Part shown: positions 42,840-54,816 of the stretch, in pieces | Layout: each line of letters starts with the position of its first letter | How positions within the stretch are numbered: position 1 is the stretch's first letter | Source of the DNA: Ypsolopha sequella | Taxonomy: Eukaryota; Arthropoda; Insecta; Lepidoptera; Ypsolophidae | Assembly: GCA_934047225.1 (NCBI GenBank) | Contig: OW203989.1 | Coordinates: 5,245,977-5,309,976 of the forward strand | DNA length: 64,000 bases | Direction of reading: 5' to 3' | Position numbers and translations under genes: made by a program | Notes under the pieces: model-generated | Databases searched by the model: none | Told to the model about the DNA's origin: nothing | Seen by the model: only the letters and a program-made list of their open reading frames with translations

Positions 42840-44635
42840 GGACACGAGTGGTTGTTTACAAAACGAACCAAGTTTCGTAATAGTTTTGCACGAGTGTTCC
42901 AATGCATAATTTTGTTCATCTACGATCATCAAAATTATCGTCTTTATTTATAATTTCAACTAAAAATTTTACTAAACATAAGAAGAACACTCATTCATGA
43001 ACTGAACGGGTGCCTCGTCCGGTAATGCTGCCTTGAAGACCAATCAGGATAAAGGTGGTGTGGCTTAAGAAATAACATCGGGACTTATTTCTCGTCTCTG
43101 TTGTTGATTGGCTGTCTAGCGGTGTTGTAATAAATTGGACCAATCGCAACACAGAATCGCGGTGTTATAATGTAATATTCTAACATCGGATAAATAATGT
43201 AGGTACTTGTAAAACTGCTTTTGATGTTGCAGTTACATTATTGCAGCATGGAAGTAGATAAACATTTTTTAATTGTACATGATCTGTTGAGCCCAAAATA
43301 AAAAACTGCAATTAAAGGACAATGTATATTATTGCCTTATCAAGATCACTATCAAATATAGATTCTTTATTAAAAAAATATAGTAGTTACAAATTCCCAT
43401 AGCTTAATTTCTAAAATATATATATTTTTTTGTTTGTAGAATGTACGCCATTTTTAGACGTAGGTTTCATTATTTTGGTATTTAACCATTAACCATAATT
43501 TTTTTAAGAATTGTTGAATATAACGTCACTTGAGAATTTTAGACATTATACTGATTGTGATGGGATTATAAAAAAAGTAGTCTGTCTCTGTCTGTCTACT
43601 CATCTGTCATCCATCTGTCAAATCAGTCGGAAGAAAATTATTAAAGATTTATCTTGATAGCAAAGGACACATTTCTAACAGCTATTTTTCAAGTGACGTC
43701 ACCCGAAGGCAATTGGCAGTTGCAGTTTTTTCGAGAAAATATTCATCATCATGAGGTTTTTTAGACGAGAAGTTCTAAAATACGGCTTATGAAACCCAAA
43801 TGTCGAAATGGTTTTCGAATTTAATCTAAGCGAATTACACTATAAGTAACGCACCTTTGGGCTACGTTCAGTTTGATCGTCGGACGACGAGATGCCTGCT
43901 TATCATGCCATTTCTTTTGCACGCGTTGAATTTTATGTCAGGTTGTCATGTCATTGACAGATATGTCAGACATGTCAATGTCAGACATGTATTGCTGTCA
44001 GGCGTTCATCGTCTGGGTCAAATCAAAACGTTTAATACTTATATAATATACCGGAACGTAATGAAAAAAAAACAAATTTGAAAAATAATCATTGAAATAA
44101 AGTTAAAGTATCTTTCTTTATTTGCTTTTTGTCGTATACAACGGCTTATTTAGCATACCTAAGTTAAATGCTGGCTCACAAATATAAAAAAGGTGAAGAA
44201 AAATTGAGTAAAAGCAAAAATATATTTGGCGAAAGCGAGCTAGTAAAATGTGAAAAACAATAACTAACAATTAGTAAAAAAAAATTACAAACAGAACCCT
44301 TCAACAAAGAAAAACTAATGTCACCTCACCTTCTTTTCTTCAGTCGAAACGGAATTTGCTTACGAGAACCCGCCGAGCCGTTTATCTTCCTCCTAGTCGG
44401 TTCGTGAGGTGACTGAAATATTGGCGGGGGAAAGAAAAGTGACGAAATCTCCTTTAAAAAGGCTCTGTCGTGTATGTCGTGTACGGCTTATGTCAACGTC
44501 GATTTTATCTATACATATGTAAGATAGATATGAACATCTTACGTACTATGTTACGTTGTATAACTACATCTCAAGGGATATAATTATATCACGGCTTTAA
44601 CTTTCTTACTGCGACATATATATACGAGTATGAAT
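42840..44635. other. AT-rich spacer, no supported gene
   Basis: 43930-44000 has the word GTCAGACATGTC in several overlapping copies. TGTCACCTCAC (44320) and GTGAGGTGAC (44404) are a short inverted pair. No coding. Confidence 0.35.
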
Positions 44636-44639
44636 GGAT

Positions 44640-44735
44640 GTACATTTTCCTCCTCACCCATCAAGTTTAGGGCGTAATAATCGACGGTGAAAAGCGGGTG
44701 TACTAAGTGTGGACTGTGACACATGTTTTTCTTGG
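44640..44735 (+). repeat. SINE 3' fragment
   Basis: CACCCATCAAGTTTAGGGCG then TAATAATCGACGGTGAAA and GCGGGTGTACTAAGTGTGG parallel 45138-45215 of the SINE below. Confidence 0.5.
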
Positions 44736-44924
44736 CATGCATTTTTTTTTTATAAAAACAAGTATTATTTAAGCCATTGACTTCATAATAGAGATAAAAT
44801 AAACTTCGATTGCTGACACTGATTTAAAATTTGATGTTGAATTATTTTATTCAAAAAGTTTGTCGTGCCAACTGTTATCAGAATATTGCATTTCACAATT
44901 CACACTTGGTAACTGGGAGTAACA

Positions 44925-45270
44925 GCGGCGGTAGCTCAGGGGTAGAACGCTGACCTCTCAATCTTGAGATCCAGGTTCGATCCCCGGTCGGACATGCACA
45001 TATGAGTTTTTCGGAATTTATGTGCATAGTGTTTGTTTTTACTTACCACTTGCTAAACCGTGAAAGAAACATCGTGAGGAAACCTGAATGCGCTAAAAAA
45101 CGTGCATTTGTGCTCGAAGAACGGCAATAGGGTCCACCACCCATCACGTTGTTGGGACGTAATAATCGTCGATGAAACGCGGGTGTACCGATTGTGGACT
45201 GTGACTTGGAACATATCTGACACCCCGTCGGGGGCTTATGCCGTGACGATATGTTTTTAGTCCACACACA
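44925..45270 (+). mobile_element. tRNA-derived SINE
   Basis: An A box (GTAGCTCAGGGGTAGAACG, 44931-44949) and a B box (GGTTCGATCCC, 44974-44984) at normal spacing form an internal pol III promoter. The body holds GAAACATCGTGAGGAAACCTG, a phrase common in lepidopteran SINEs. A 3' module is shared with 44640-44735. Non-coding; mobilised by a LINE reverse transcriptase. Confidence 0.7.
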
Positions 45271-45294
45271 AAACACACAAGTATAAACAACTAT

Positions 45295-45435
45295 AAGCGT
45301 GTTCCACCCAAAGTTTGTCTGGAAGAAATCGCTATAAGTAATAAGGCCGCCTATTGTTACCTTCTTTTGTAAGATTTTTCTTTTACCTGTTGTATTTATT
45401 TTGGTTTATAACAAAGAATACTTTGTCTTGTCTTG
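45295..45435 (+). repeat. CR1-like 3' UTR fragment
   Basis: GTCTGGAAGAAATCGCTATA then TAAGGCCGCCTATTGTTACC corresponds to 25345-25395 and is reversed at 59700-59735. Confidence 0.5.
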
Positions 45436-45856
45436 TCTCATGTTCAATTGTAAGTTGCGGGCCACGATCTGGACTGAAATCTTTTTTTTATTATTTAACT
45501 GTTTCTGGTTCAAGCTTTTTCTTTGGAAAGGGTCGCAGAATTAATTATATTGAAAGTCCATCACACTTTTTAAAAAATACAGAGTAATGCAAATAAATAA
45601 AATAAAAAGAAACTGGATACTCTAAAATCTACATAAGAAAATCAATTGTAATTCCCTTCATGTGAGTTTGGGGCTCACGAAAATGTTTCTTCACATAATA
45701 AAAAAATACTCTAAGAGCCGGCAACGTCTTTAATCTTAGTAAATACCCAGTTATGTGCGTTTACAAAATACAAAAGTGTTATTTTAAATAAAGACGTACT
45801 TTGAGCAACAAGCTGTTTTTTTATACACTTTGGGCTCGCGTTAGCCGCTATAACAA

Positions 45857-47335
45857 TCTATATATATAAAAAGAGAAGTCCTGACTGACTGATTCATTCA
45901 CTGACTCATTCACTGACTCATCAACGCACAGCCCAAACCCTTCGACCTAGAAAGCTGAAATTTTGCACAAAGCTTCCCTTTGTAATTTAAACAAGGAATA
46001 AGAAAGGGTTTTTCGAAATTCTACCCGTAAGGGGGTGAAACGGGGGTCCAAAGTTTGTATGGGGAAAAAGATTAGTTAGACTATTTTATTCGAGACTTCA
46101 CAGGAGTACTCCTATTCATAAATGAGTAAACACGTGTTTCAGGTTTTTTCAGAATTCAACCCCTAAAAGGGGGAAATGGGGTGACAAAGTCTGAAAATCA
46201 ACATGGGTATCGTTTGTATGGTTTATCGGGGCGCTGATTACGAAAACAACAACGATTTCTAAATCCAACGTAGTGAACGTGAAATAACATCATTTCCTGT
46301 TGGGGTGCGATGGGGTTGAAATTTTGAAATGTGTAAATATCAATATGGGTGTCGTTTTTATGGTTTTCTTGGACATTAATTACGAAAATTGCATCGATTT
46401 TGACATTTAATATAGTGGACATGAAAATGTATGTGTGCCAGAGCAAATCGGCTGTTGTTGACGGACAGACAGACAGCCACACAAGTGATCATATTAGGGT
46501 TCCATTATTTCCTTTTGAGGTCAATCTATATATCTATATAATATATATGTGTCTATCTATCTATCTATCTATCTGTCTATATCTATCTATATTCCAGCAA
46601 AATATCTTTGGAACGGAAGGGATATACTTGGGATATACTTGGACCACGGTGTGCCAAAAAAGTTTTTCTTTTTTAATGTCAAAACTTTGACGGCCTGTAT
46701 CTCCCAAACGGCTGGAGTTAGGCCCATGTTGATGGCTGTCTAACTGCCGAAAGTATCAAAACTTTACAGACCCTTATCTCCCAAACGGCTGATGCTAGAC
46801 CCATGTTCATGGTACTCTAAGAAAAGGGCTCGGTGAGATCTAGACGACGGTAAAAAAAAACGAAAAGAAGAAAAATTTACAGAATTTTGATCGGCCATCT
46901 CCCGAACGGCTAATCGTAGGGAGTTTTGGTTTCAACTATAGTATTCAGTCAAGGTAGGGCTACATGACAAAAAAAATAATTTTACAGGTTTTGACAGTTT
47001 TTGACAGGTCACACGAAACTCGGTATCGAAGGGCATTCAATGTTGCCGATTACGCTGCCGTATTCAAATTTGTCATTTTTTGACAACTGATAGGGATTTT
47101 GATACTTTTTCGGAAAAACTTTGATCGGTGAGTCCCTGTGGGAGTGAGAGCTCTTATAAACGTACTTTAAATATGAATAAAAAAAAACTAATAGGTAATA
47201 GGCCCCGTCAAAGAGACTTTACCTGGAGATCAAAGAATTGCACCAAAAACACTCCAAACCAGATTTAAATATGTTGTGTAAAAAGTACTACACAAAAACT
47301 AAATCAACGCGGGCGAAGCCGCGGGCAAAAGCTAG
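45857..47335 (+). mobile_element. Non-autonomous Helitron candidate, 1.48 kb
   Basis: Starts TCTATATATATAAAA after an A and ends with a GC hairpin (CGCGGGCGAAGCCGCGGG), AAAAG and CTAG before a T: the TC...CTAG ends and A/T insertion site of Helitrons. The 5' region has the CTGACTGACTGATTCATTC phrase. A CTAT microsatellite lies at 46553-46595, and GTATCTCCCAAACGGCTG occurs in two versions near 46690 and 46770. No Rep/helicase is encoded. A shorter relative is at 3580-3909. Confidence 0.65.
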
Positions 47336-47642
47336 TTTATAATAGCCTGATAAAAAGCCTCGGTGAGACGTAGAAAGTACCTACTTACTTTTTCTTTAAA
47401 GTAATCTGGGTTTAAAAAATCTAGGTTATCCATATAAACGGACAGACAAGGAGTTCCAGAGGTCATACTATGTATGGTAAAGAATGTCATGAAACTTTTC
47501 GTTCGTACGAACATAACATTGGCAACATAAGGGTGTAACTTTGCCGTGCCGATTATTCTGGTGGGATGAGTAAATTAGAACGTTCAGTTCCTGCGCGCGC
47601 GCATTCTCCAAAATAGCCTTCAAAATCCCGAGAGACTTGTAA

Positions 47643-47745
47643 TTTATCTACGGTTTAGAAACCGTAAATTGTGTAGATTTAATTGTGTAGATTTAATTGT
47701 GTAGATTTAATTGTGTAGATTTAATTGTGTAGACAGATAGATTGT
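47643..47745. repeat. Hairpin plus 14-bp tandem repeat, 5 copies
   Basis: ACGGTTTAGAAACCGT (about 47650-47665) is a perfect hairpin. AATTGTGTAGATTT then repeats at 47667, 47681, 47695, 47709 and 47723 before a partial copy. Confidence 0.85.
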
Positions 47746-48004
47746 GTCTACGGTGTTCGAGGCTTTGGTATTCAGCACGCGTCACCAATTCATCGCCAAC
47801 GAGTCTAAGATGCAAGAAAATAGAGATTTAAGTTACCATAACTTGAGTTGTTAACTCTCTTATTCAAGTGAGAACCTAGCTCATGTTGTTCGACCAAATT
47901 TTAATTTGGCCGTAAATTTAGAGAACTTCTCGGTAAAAATTAATCACTTAAGTGCAAATAATGTTTCGTTGCTAAAAGTAAGTAACTTAACTTTGTTAAT
48001 TACC

Positions 48005-48145
48005 AAATTGGCGACATACTGAAGAAGGGCAATCTCAGTAACCCTAAATAGAAGAGCTTGTATGACCAGATTGATGGATGTGAAAGACGTGTGTCAGAGT
48101 ATGTAGTCTCTGTCTACCCCTCTGGGAACCAGGCATAAGTATATA
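48005..48145 (+). pseudogene. Non-LTR retrotransposon C-terminal remnant
   Basis: CTGAAGAAGGGCAATCTCAG then ATGACCAGATTGATGGATG and CTACCCCTCTGGGAACCAGG parallel the element at 16985-17150, with several small deletions. Confidence 0.5.
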
Positions 48146-48382
48146 AGTATATGTGTTATTAATAAAACAGCCCTAAGCTAATTACAATTTACTCAAGTTA
48201 ATGATCATGAAATTAGGAAATTCATTACTAAATGTCTCAGTTAGTTTTAACACATAAAATACTAACTAATAGCCGTTTTAAGTTAGCCTTTTTTAAACGG
48301 CTGCGACGACAACCTTTGTTTGTGGTTAAATAACTACTATTTTAAACCGAGATTATTTACACAGTGACATCTAATTGGTTTT

Positions 48383-48590
48383 GGAAACGAAAACTGGTGA
48401 TTGTACTCGTCCATACAAACTTTTTTTATGGAACCAAACACTAAATCTTGAAAAAAAAAATCAGCTGTTCTAAAAAAACCTACTAGACCAAAATTAATGA
48501 AACAGCTGTATTTTTTTTTTCATGATTTCAGGTTTGGCTCCATAGTAAAATTTGTTCGTATGGACGAGTACTATCACCAGTTTTCGTTTA
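48383..48590. repeat. Foldback MITE
   Basis: Left arm AAACGAAAACTGGTGATTG then TACTCGTCCATACAAAC; right arm is the inverse with a few changes, sharing a core (ATGGAACCAAAC / GTTTGGCTCCAT) with the element at 16417-16672. Arms about 85 bp. Confidence 0.6.
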
Positions 48591-48594
48591 CTAA

Positions 48595-49080
48595 GCAAGT
48601 TAAATTGGACTTGCCAGCTCCTGGACTATAATGCCCGAAACAGGCAGCGACCGCTCGAGCAATCCCGAAGACAAAGAAAAATGTCCGTGAGGAGAATAAT
48701 GCATCCCATTGTCATTCACGAGCTGAGCAGAAGCTTTTATTAAAAAAAAACCAAGACAGGGAGCTTTGTTTCGTACTTCAGTCCTCAAGGGAACTCGCCG
48801 AAATCGGTCGCGTATTTACATTCCCATATACAGCACAGACGCCCGCCCATAGTCTCTGCTTTAATATTTTGTGTAAATGCAAAACTCTATACATCTCTAT
48901 ATGCGTCTTACAATCTCAAAGCGGTCACAGCGCAATAGCGATTCCATTATGACCAATTATAAAACAAGAAGGATTTTAGCGTATTTATTTCTGTTAAAAA
49001 TAGGGAGGGTCGGCCGCCTCGCTCCGCTCCGCTTCGCTCGGCTCCCTTAATTTATATACATGTCAACATAACGGTTATTA
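48595..49080. other. Spacer, nothing recognised
   Basis: A GC-rich run of GCTCC/GCTTCGCTCGGCTCCC lies at 49015-49047. No gene. Confidence 0.3.
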
Positions 49081-49084
49081 AATT

Positions 49085-49215
49085 TTATTCAATTTCATCT
49101 ACAATGACAAAAAAAAGGACATAATACTTCTGACGTGGATTCGAACTAAATTGATTTTCTGAAGCTAGGGCTCTACCACTGCACCAACGACTAGCTATCT
49201 GAAGTGACGAATCAA
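49085..49215 (-). repeat. tRNA-derived SINE head, reversed
   Basis: On the minus strand TTGGTGCAGTGGTAGAGCCC (A-box-like) and TTAGTTCGAATCCACG (B-box-like) are about 25 bp apart, with a short A-rich tail toward 49085. The anticodon arm is decayed, so it is not a functional tRNA. Confidence 0.5.
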
Positions 49216-49427
49216 GCAATCTCAATAACGCCATAGACAAGAATTGCGCTGTTTTCACATAAACTTTGTAGGAGAGTGATAAGCGATTTAGTTTTACAAA
49301 ATATATGTGAAGACAGCGCAATTCGTGTCTGTGCTGTATATGGGAATGTAAATACACAAACCGGTCATCGTTTTGGGAGACTGTATGTTATATTAAATAC
49401 GAGTACGTTTTATTTTATACTGAGTGC

Positions 49428-49690
49428 CAGTGGCGTGCACAGAACTTTTTGCTGGAAAAGCAAACAATTGGTCAAGAACAACAATAAAAAAAATATGAAA
49501 AAATTTAAATATCAATTTGAAAAAAAAAATCTTGTATGACGCCAGGGTAGACAATGTCTACCCTAGAGTGAAAATTTCCTAAACAAACTTTTTTTTTTCA
49601 AAATGTTATTTAAATTTTTTCATATTTTTTTTATTGTTGTTCTTGACCAATTGTTTGCTTTTCCAGCAAAAAGTTCTGTGCACGCCACTG
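49428..49690. mobile_element. hAT foldback MITE with perfect 8-bp duplication
   Basis: CTGAGTGC lies immediately outside both ends (49420-49427 and 49691-49698). The termini start CAGTGGCGTGCACAGA and form arms of about 83 bp that look identical. The loop holds a second, 10-bp inverted repeat (AGGGTAGACA / TGTCTACCCT). 8-bp duplication with CAGTGGCG ends is typical of hAT. A truncated copy is at 30240-30345. Confidence 0.9.
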
Positions 49691-49699
49691 CTGAGTGCA

Positions 49700-50428
49700 A
49701 TGAAGAGTCGTGAGGGACAATTTCATGAAAATAGCTAGATCGTAAAGAACATGTATCGGTAAATAAACAAAATATAGTTGTTATAACAATTGCAAAAAAA
49801 GAGTTCCAAATATTATGAAATTATCTTCTTTGACGTTATTCAGATAAAATCATAATCTAAAAAAATACATTCTCTTTTTATAAGAAAATAAGGTTTTGTT
49901 GCTGATCCTGTAAAGTAGCGGTTTATTCCTTTCGTCAATTGAGATTTCCAAATTATTTTTAATGTTCGTAGACATCGACGTCACAGACAAGTAGACTCCT
50001 AATGTCTTCATTTGTCCAAACAAACAATTGTGTCAAAGCATTGAGGTATGCGCATCGGGAGGAGCGGTAAGAAATGCATGCTGATTGGCCGGTTCAAGGT
50101 AGCGGCATGTCATAAATCACAACTAGTGTAGGGAACAACAACGACACAGTCAGGAGTAATAAATAATCTATTTCTAACTATACACCAATAATAAAGCAGT
50201 AAAAAAGTCGTGTTTGTACATACATATAATTTTTGATAAATTTAAATGTTTAATAAAATGGGTCATTAGTAAGGACTGAAGCCCAAACTACCGTTCCTAG
50301 AATTTTTATCTGTCTGTCTGTATGCCCCCTCAACAGATTTGGTTGCAGTTGTCTTTATTATTATCCTAGTAACCCTGGTCAACATATAGGCTATCAAAGG
50401 TGTTAATAAAATAACGCCCAAGCCAAAA
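49700..50428. other. AT-rich spacer, nothing recognised
   Basis: No supported gene or repeat boundary. Confidence 0.3.
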
Positions 50429-50429
50429 A

Positions 50430-50486
50430 ATGGGACTGAAACTAAATAAACGCGGGCTGAGCCATGGGCAAAAGGCTATAACGCAT
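50430..50486 (+). mobile_element. Decayed Helitron-like 3' end
   Basis: AAACGCGGGCTGAGCCATGGGC then AAAAGGCTAT: hairpin and terminus of the 47335-type end with substitutions. Confidence 0.4.
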
Positions 50487-50582
50487 ATTTTGGTTTAGTG
50501 AAGAACAAAATAAAGCACCAAGTATTGATATTTTTTTACTAATTTACGTATTTAATTTTATTATTCTAACAGCAGACGTTGT

Positions 50583-50698
50583 TGATACGTGTATATTACT
50601 GCACTAGTATCGAATGGTGAGTTCTTGCTTATTAGTTTTAATTGATATAAAAAAATTATTAAGACCTACTAGTGCACTAATATACACGTATCAGTAAC
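50583..50698. repeat. Inverted repeat, about 25-bp arms
   Basis: TGATACGTGTATATTACTGC then ACTAGTA is present inverted at about 50667-50692 with one mismatch. Confidence 0.6.
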
Positions 50699-51585
50699 AT
50701 TAATGCTAAAATAAAAATTACTTGTACCAGTTTTATCGTGCATCTTTTGAGTAGAGGTACAGCACTATTGACACGAGCCAATAGTAAAATATTCAATAGT
50801 TCAAACTCACATTTGAAAGAACGGGATGCACTGATAAAAGACATCAACGCGAGCTACTTCCTGTACGAATGCAAACCAGTGCAGGTTGACCTCTAAATAA
50901 AATTGATTCCTGAAATTACATATTATGCCATCTTTTTTGAAATTTTATGTTTTTCTACATTTTCTACACCACGTTATTGTACAAGGAGCCATGTTTATTC
51001 TCTAAAGTATTTTATTTGGTTAAAAACATAGGAGATGTTCACCGGTCACGGAAGTGGTCGGAACTACTCGGAACTAAAGGAGATTTCCCGTGACTTATAT
51101 TTTAAGTCTAACGTATTGCCAGAAAGTGTTCACCTTGCATGTGCCGTCTAGTAAGCTGTATCGTCGATGGTCGTAGATAACGTATTGTGTCCAACTGGAC
51201 ATAATTTGCCATTAGGACACTCGTGTTGTCTATTACGAAATTCACTTCGTTCGTGTCGTAAACAAGCACTCTAATTATGTTACAGTTGCACAAAATACTA
51301 TTTAGGGATTATATAATAGCGAAATCCATTGTTTTAGATACTCTAAATAATATTAGAGTTTTTTCAAAATGTTTGTATTACTTGGTTTGTAATTAATATT
51401 TTTTAGAGTGTAATGCACTCTAAATATTATGGGATTAATCATACATATAACTTAAATTTTAAATGTTTAACAAACTATATTGGTATATACTTGTCGATTA
51501 CAAACCTACAACTACAAAAAAAAATTGACAAATACTATATCTAGTTTTAAGGCTTTTCACGAACTAAAAGTACAGCACACATAAA

Positions 51586-51966
51586 TAAGGTGACATTTAT
51601 TTATATAGCCAAATTCTTACTAAAGACTCGGTAAGTAGTCGGTATTAATTAATTAATTTATTTATTTATTACTTATTTTGGAAAACTAGCGACTACCTTA
51701 ATAACAATAGTAAAAAACTTAAATTAACTCTAGCTAGTCATTTAAAGTTTCCGCAGATAGCCTAAATTAAGATTAAATTACCCTTTCCTGGAAATTCAAA
51801 TATGATTTTGCCTTTTCCCTACAAACGCAAATCCAGCCCCGAGTCAGTAGCTATGAAAAGTCAAAATGCTCTTTTTCAAATTCCGCAATTTTTTTTCTGA
51901 TCAGTAATACTGATCATTTATCAAGCCTCCAGTATGAATTTGGCTGTATAAATAAATGTCACCTTG
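51586..51966. mobile_element. MITE, about 380 bp
   Basis: AAGGTGACATTTATTTATA then AGCCAAATTC at the left is inverted at the right, arms about 29 bp with one mismatch. TA-rich flanks suit Tc1/mariner, but the exact duplication is ambiguous. A perfect short palindrome (TCAGTAATACTGA) lies near the right arm. Confidence 0.6.
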
Positions 51967-52113
51967 TATAGGTAGAATTACAAGAACAAAGATAGATGTA
52001 GAAACTTTCTTTAATTAAATACTTACTATGACAAAACATCTGTCCAAAAATAAATAACATTGAAAAAATTACTGCCTAATATGTTTGCTAAATAATTTCA
52101 TATCATAACCAAT

Positions 52114-53048
52114 TTAATGTTCAATTACATAGATGCAGTCATAATCCGATGAGTTAAAAAAATATTTTCCCTTAGACGCAGTGGGATTTATTCTATAACC
52201 AGCTAGCATATTTTCATTGCATCTACAATTTCCACAACTGTATTCATCATATGACGGACATTTTGTTGCATTCCAGATACCATTTTTAATAGCTGGGTAA
52301 AGAGCAATTGCTATACAAGCATAGTGACTGCATAACGCACCTTTTTTACCGAATCCAGCATCTTTAGGACAACCCTTTTGGTTCGTCGCATCATTACTGT
52401 AGAAATCATAGTCAGACAGATCTACTGCAGAACCTAGAACACCAGTGCAGTGATAAGCGACGACTAGATCTGCTTGACCAGAGTGGAGATGTTCATCTGG
52501 AAAATCATCGAAGCAAGGTCCAGCTACATCAGCCCCGTCTATCCTGGCTACTGAATAGTCTGATTCTTGTTTTACATACTCCCCAGCGAAACCTGCTATG
52601 TGACCCCCTAAACTAAAACCAATGATGTTCAAATTACTTGGGTCTACTTTCTCACTGTCAAACAGTTCAACTACCATATTTCCCACTGCTTCGCCTACAG
52701 ATCTAGTAAATTTTACCGCCCGCTTGTAGGCCAATAAGTTTGCGATTGAATTATCACTACCTTTAGTATATTCATAATGGTGTACGAAAATCAAAAATGT
52801 ATGTTTGCCGTTGCATCGAATTTGTGATATTATTCTTCTAACTGTGTCATATGACTTGTGAGTGAAATGGTTGTTGAAGCCATTGATAAAGATGTCCACA
52901 CATTGATTGGTGGAGATATTTCCTCTCTCCAAGATGGCGGCTGCAGCATTACCGATGAAAGTTGATCGTTCTCTGCGGTCAGTATCGTAGTTCGTGAAGT
53001 AAACTAAGGTTCTGGATACGTCTAGACCTCCTTCTCGTTCATTTGTAC
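52114..53048 (-). CDS. Pancreatic-type neutral lipase, last exon (5' partial)
   Basis: A secreted serine hydrolase of the insect neutral lipase family, cleaving acyl esters of glycerides or phospholipids, usually in gut or haemolymph. The exon follows acceptor TTAATTTCAG at 53051-53049 and encodes 310 residues to the stop at 52114. Catalytic triad by position in this exon: Ser145 in GFSLGGH, Asp170 in ARIDGADVAGP, His241 in CSHYACIAIA; the nucleophile motif is GxSxG but with Phe where the family usually has His. DIFINGFNNHF is the oxyanion-side strand. Paired Cys (CFDD, CPK, CSH, CGNCRC) suggest disulfides. The signal peptide and start must be in an upstream exon not identified here; a transposon-filled intron follows. 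Intact frame, so probably a working gene. Confidence 0.85.
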
Positions 53049-53087
53049 CTGAAATTAATATTTAGTTATGTGTGAGGGTTCATAAGG

Positions 53088-53380
53088 TTATCCATCAGCC
53101 CGTATTCGTCCACTGCTGGACATAGGCCTCCCCAATATTACGCCACTCTTGGCGGTCCTCATCCAGCCGCCACCCACGACGTCCTTCAGAGCGTCAGTCC
53201 AGCGGGCACGAGGGCGGCCTACGCTGCGCTTTGCTGTACGTGGTCTCCATTCCAATACCTTATGGCCCCAACGGTTATCACGTCGGCGACAGATATGGTC
53301 AGTCCACTGCCACTTCAACTTACTGATTCGGCCGGCTATGTCGGTCACCTTCAATCTCTGACGGATGTCTTCGTTTTAGG
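53088..53380 (-). pseudogene. RTE-like reverse transcriptase C-terminus
   Basis: The minus frame reads MKVTDIAGRISKLKWQWTDH then ICRRRDNRWGHKVLEWRPR, KRSVGRPRARWTDALK and GGGWMR, the familiar C-terminal end of RTE-type endonuclease/RT proteins. It lies in the lipase intron (or upstream flank) and matches the two halves at 37853-39145. Confidence 0.7.
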
Positions 53381-53403
53381 AAGGTTATGTTAATGAAATA
53401 TTT

Positions 53404-53640
53404 TGAACTAGCTTTTGCTCGCGGATTCACCCGCGCTGGTTTCGTTTGCACATTCCCGAGATAAAAAGTACCATATGTCACTCTCCAGCCTATAAACTAT
53501 CAAACTAGGGTCTTCTTCTGATAAGCAGGTAAAAAACTTCAGAAAGTGTAAATTCTAGCGAAATAGCCTCTTAAGAACCCGCTCCGAATCGTACTTCATA
53601 CATATCTAAAAACCATAATAACTCGAGAAAGTGGAACTAT
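53404..53640 (-). mobile_element. Helitron-like 3' end, reversed
   Basis: CTAGCTTTTGCTCGCGGATTCACCCGCGC reversed gives a GC hairpin followed by AAAAGCTAG, the same terminus as at 47335. The 5' boundary is not seen. Confidence 0.45.
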
Positions 53641-53644
53641 TCAA

Positions 53645-54815
53645 TCAAATAAATTTTAGGCTTTCATTTAGACGGTCAAGTGGTGTATGTCCCTAATTTT
53701 TCCACAAACATGGCGTTGAAGACCAGAAAAATATTTAAAATAATGGGTCTTCGCCCTAAAATCGAGTACTTTTACAAGGCTTCGTTAAGTGACTTATGAA
53801 CATTTAACAAGCAAAGTAAGCACATACACCGCTTGGAAGTATCATCAATATTCTAATTATAATTAATTAATAAACAGAATAAAAAATAACAAGTAATCGA
53901 GGCACAATTTGGTGTGAAAATAAATTATGTCTTATGTCTTAATAATTATTATTTCCAACGCAAAGAGCGAGACTCGCTCGGCACAGTTCGAACGGCGTGG
54001 GGCAAAGCATGAGGCGCTTGTTTAGATCAGCCAGCCAAATATGCGCTTTATTGTCGCGATACGTCTGACTTCGCATCGGAGTTGGCGTCGTCCTGCACCG
54101 AAATTGGGCGAGTAAAAACAAGCGGTAAAAATGGCCAGGAACCTCAGCAATATCTACGGAAGTCGCGCGGTAATGGACGAATTACTGATATTACCTACCC
54201 AACTGTATATAACTACTCTCCAGTTACTCGTTCCTATAAGGCATATTATATGCATATATTTATTATATATACCTATAGGTATATTATTTTCCTTATTTAA
54301 GGGTATTAGACAAGAGAACTCACATCTTATTCTTGAAACTCCAAGGTCAAAGAGGCTTCGAAATATTAGACAAGTTAAACAAGTTATTAACAAATACTTT
54401 AAATACATCTTCTGCAACTTCTTCAATTCAAATAATTATTTTTAGATACAGGAATTTATAGTCTTGCGCAGCTTCTATCAACGGCTAAGAATTTTTGTAC
54501 AATGCATGATCTGAGTAATTAATTACGACAATCCATCTTTAACAGTAGGTATGAAAAATAACATTTATAATTTTTATGTTCACAACAATATTATAAATAT
54601 ATTTTTATTTAATATTTTTTTATTTATTTTAGTTATAAATAGATTTTTTTCATTTTCAATCGTGCTCTAAAAGCAAAAGTAATTCTTTGAATTTTGTGAA
54701 GTTATGCATAAATTGTTTCTAGCAAAAAGTAACTGATTTCTGGTTTGCTAGTTTTTTGGAATTTAAGATCGAAGAGGTTATAATCATAGATAAGAGTGAT
54801 AAATAAGTTATTTTG
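53645..54815. other. Spacer, possible location of the lipase first exon
   Basis: No exon is supported. A minus-strand open frame at 54154-54426 starts with a hydrophobic stretch but has no matching splice context, so it is not called. Confidence 0.3.
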
Positions 54816-54816
54816 T

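Noticed and set aside
44925..44995. Functional tRNA gene
   Set aside because: A and B boxes are good, but the anticodon and acceptor arms do not fold as a tRNA and a SINE body follows.
54154..54426. Minus-strand open frame with a hydrophobic start, considered as the lipase signal-peptide exon
   Set aside because: No donor or phase compatible with the 53048 acceptor was convincing, and the hydrophobic stretch is within AT-rich repeat-like DNA.
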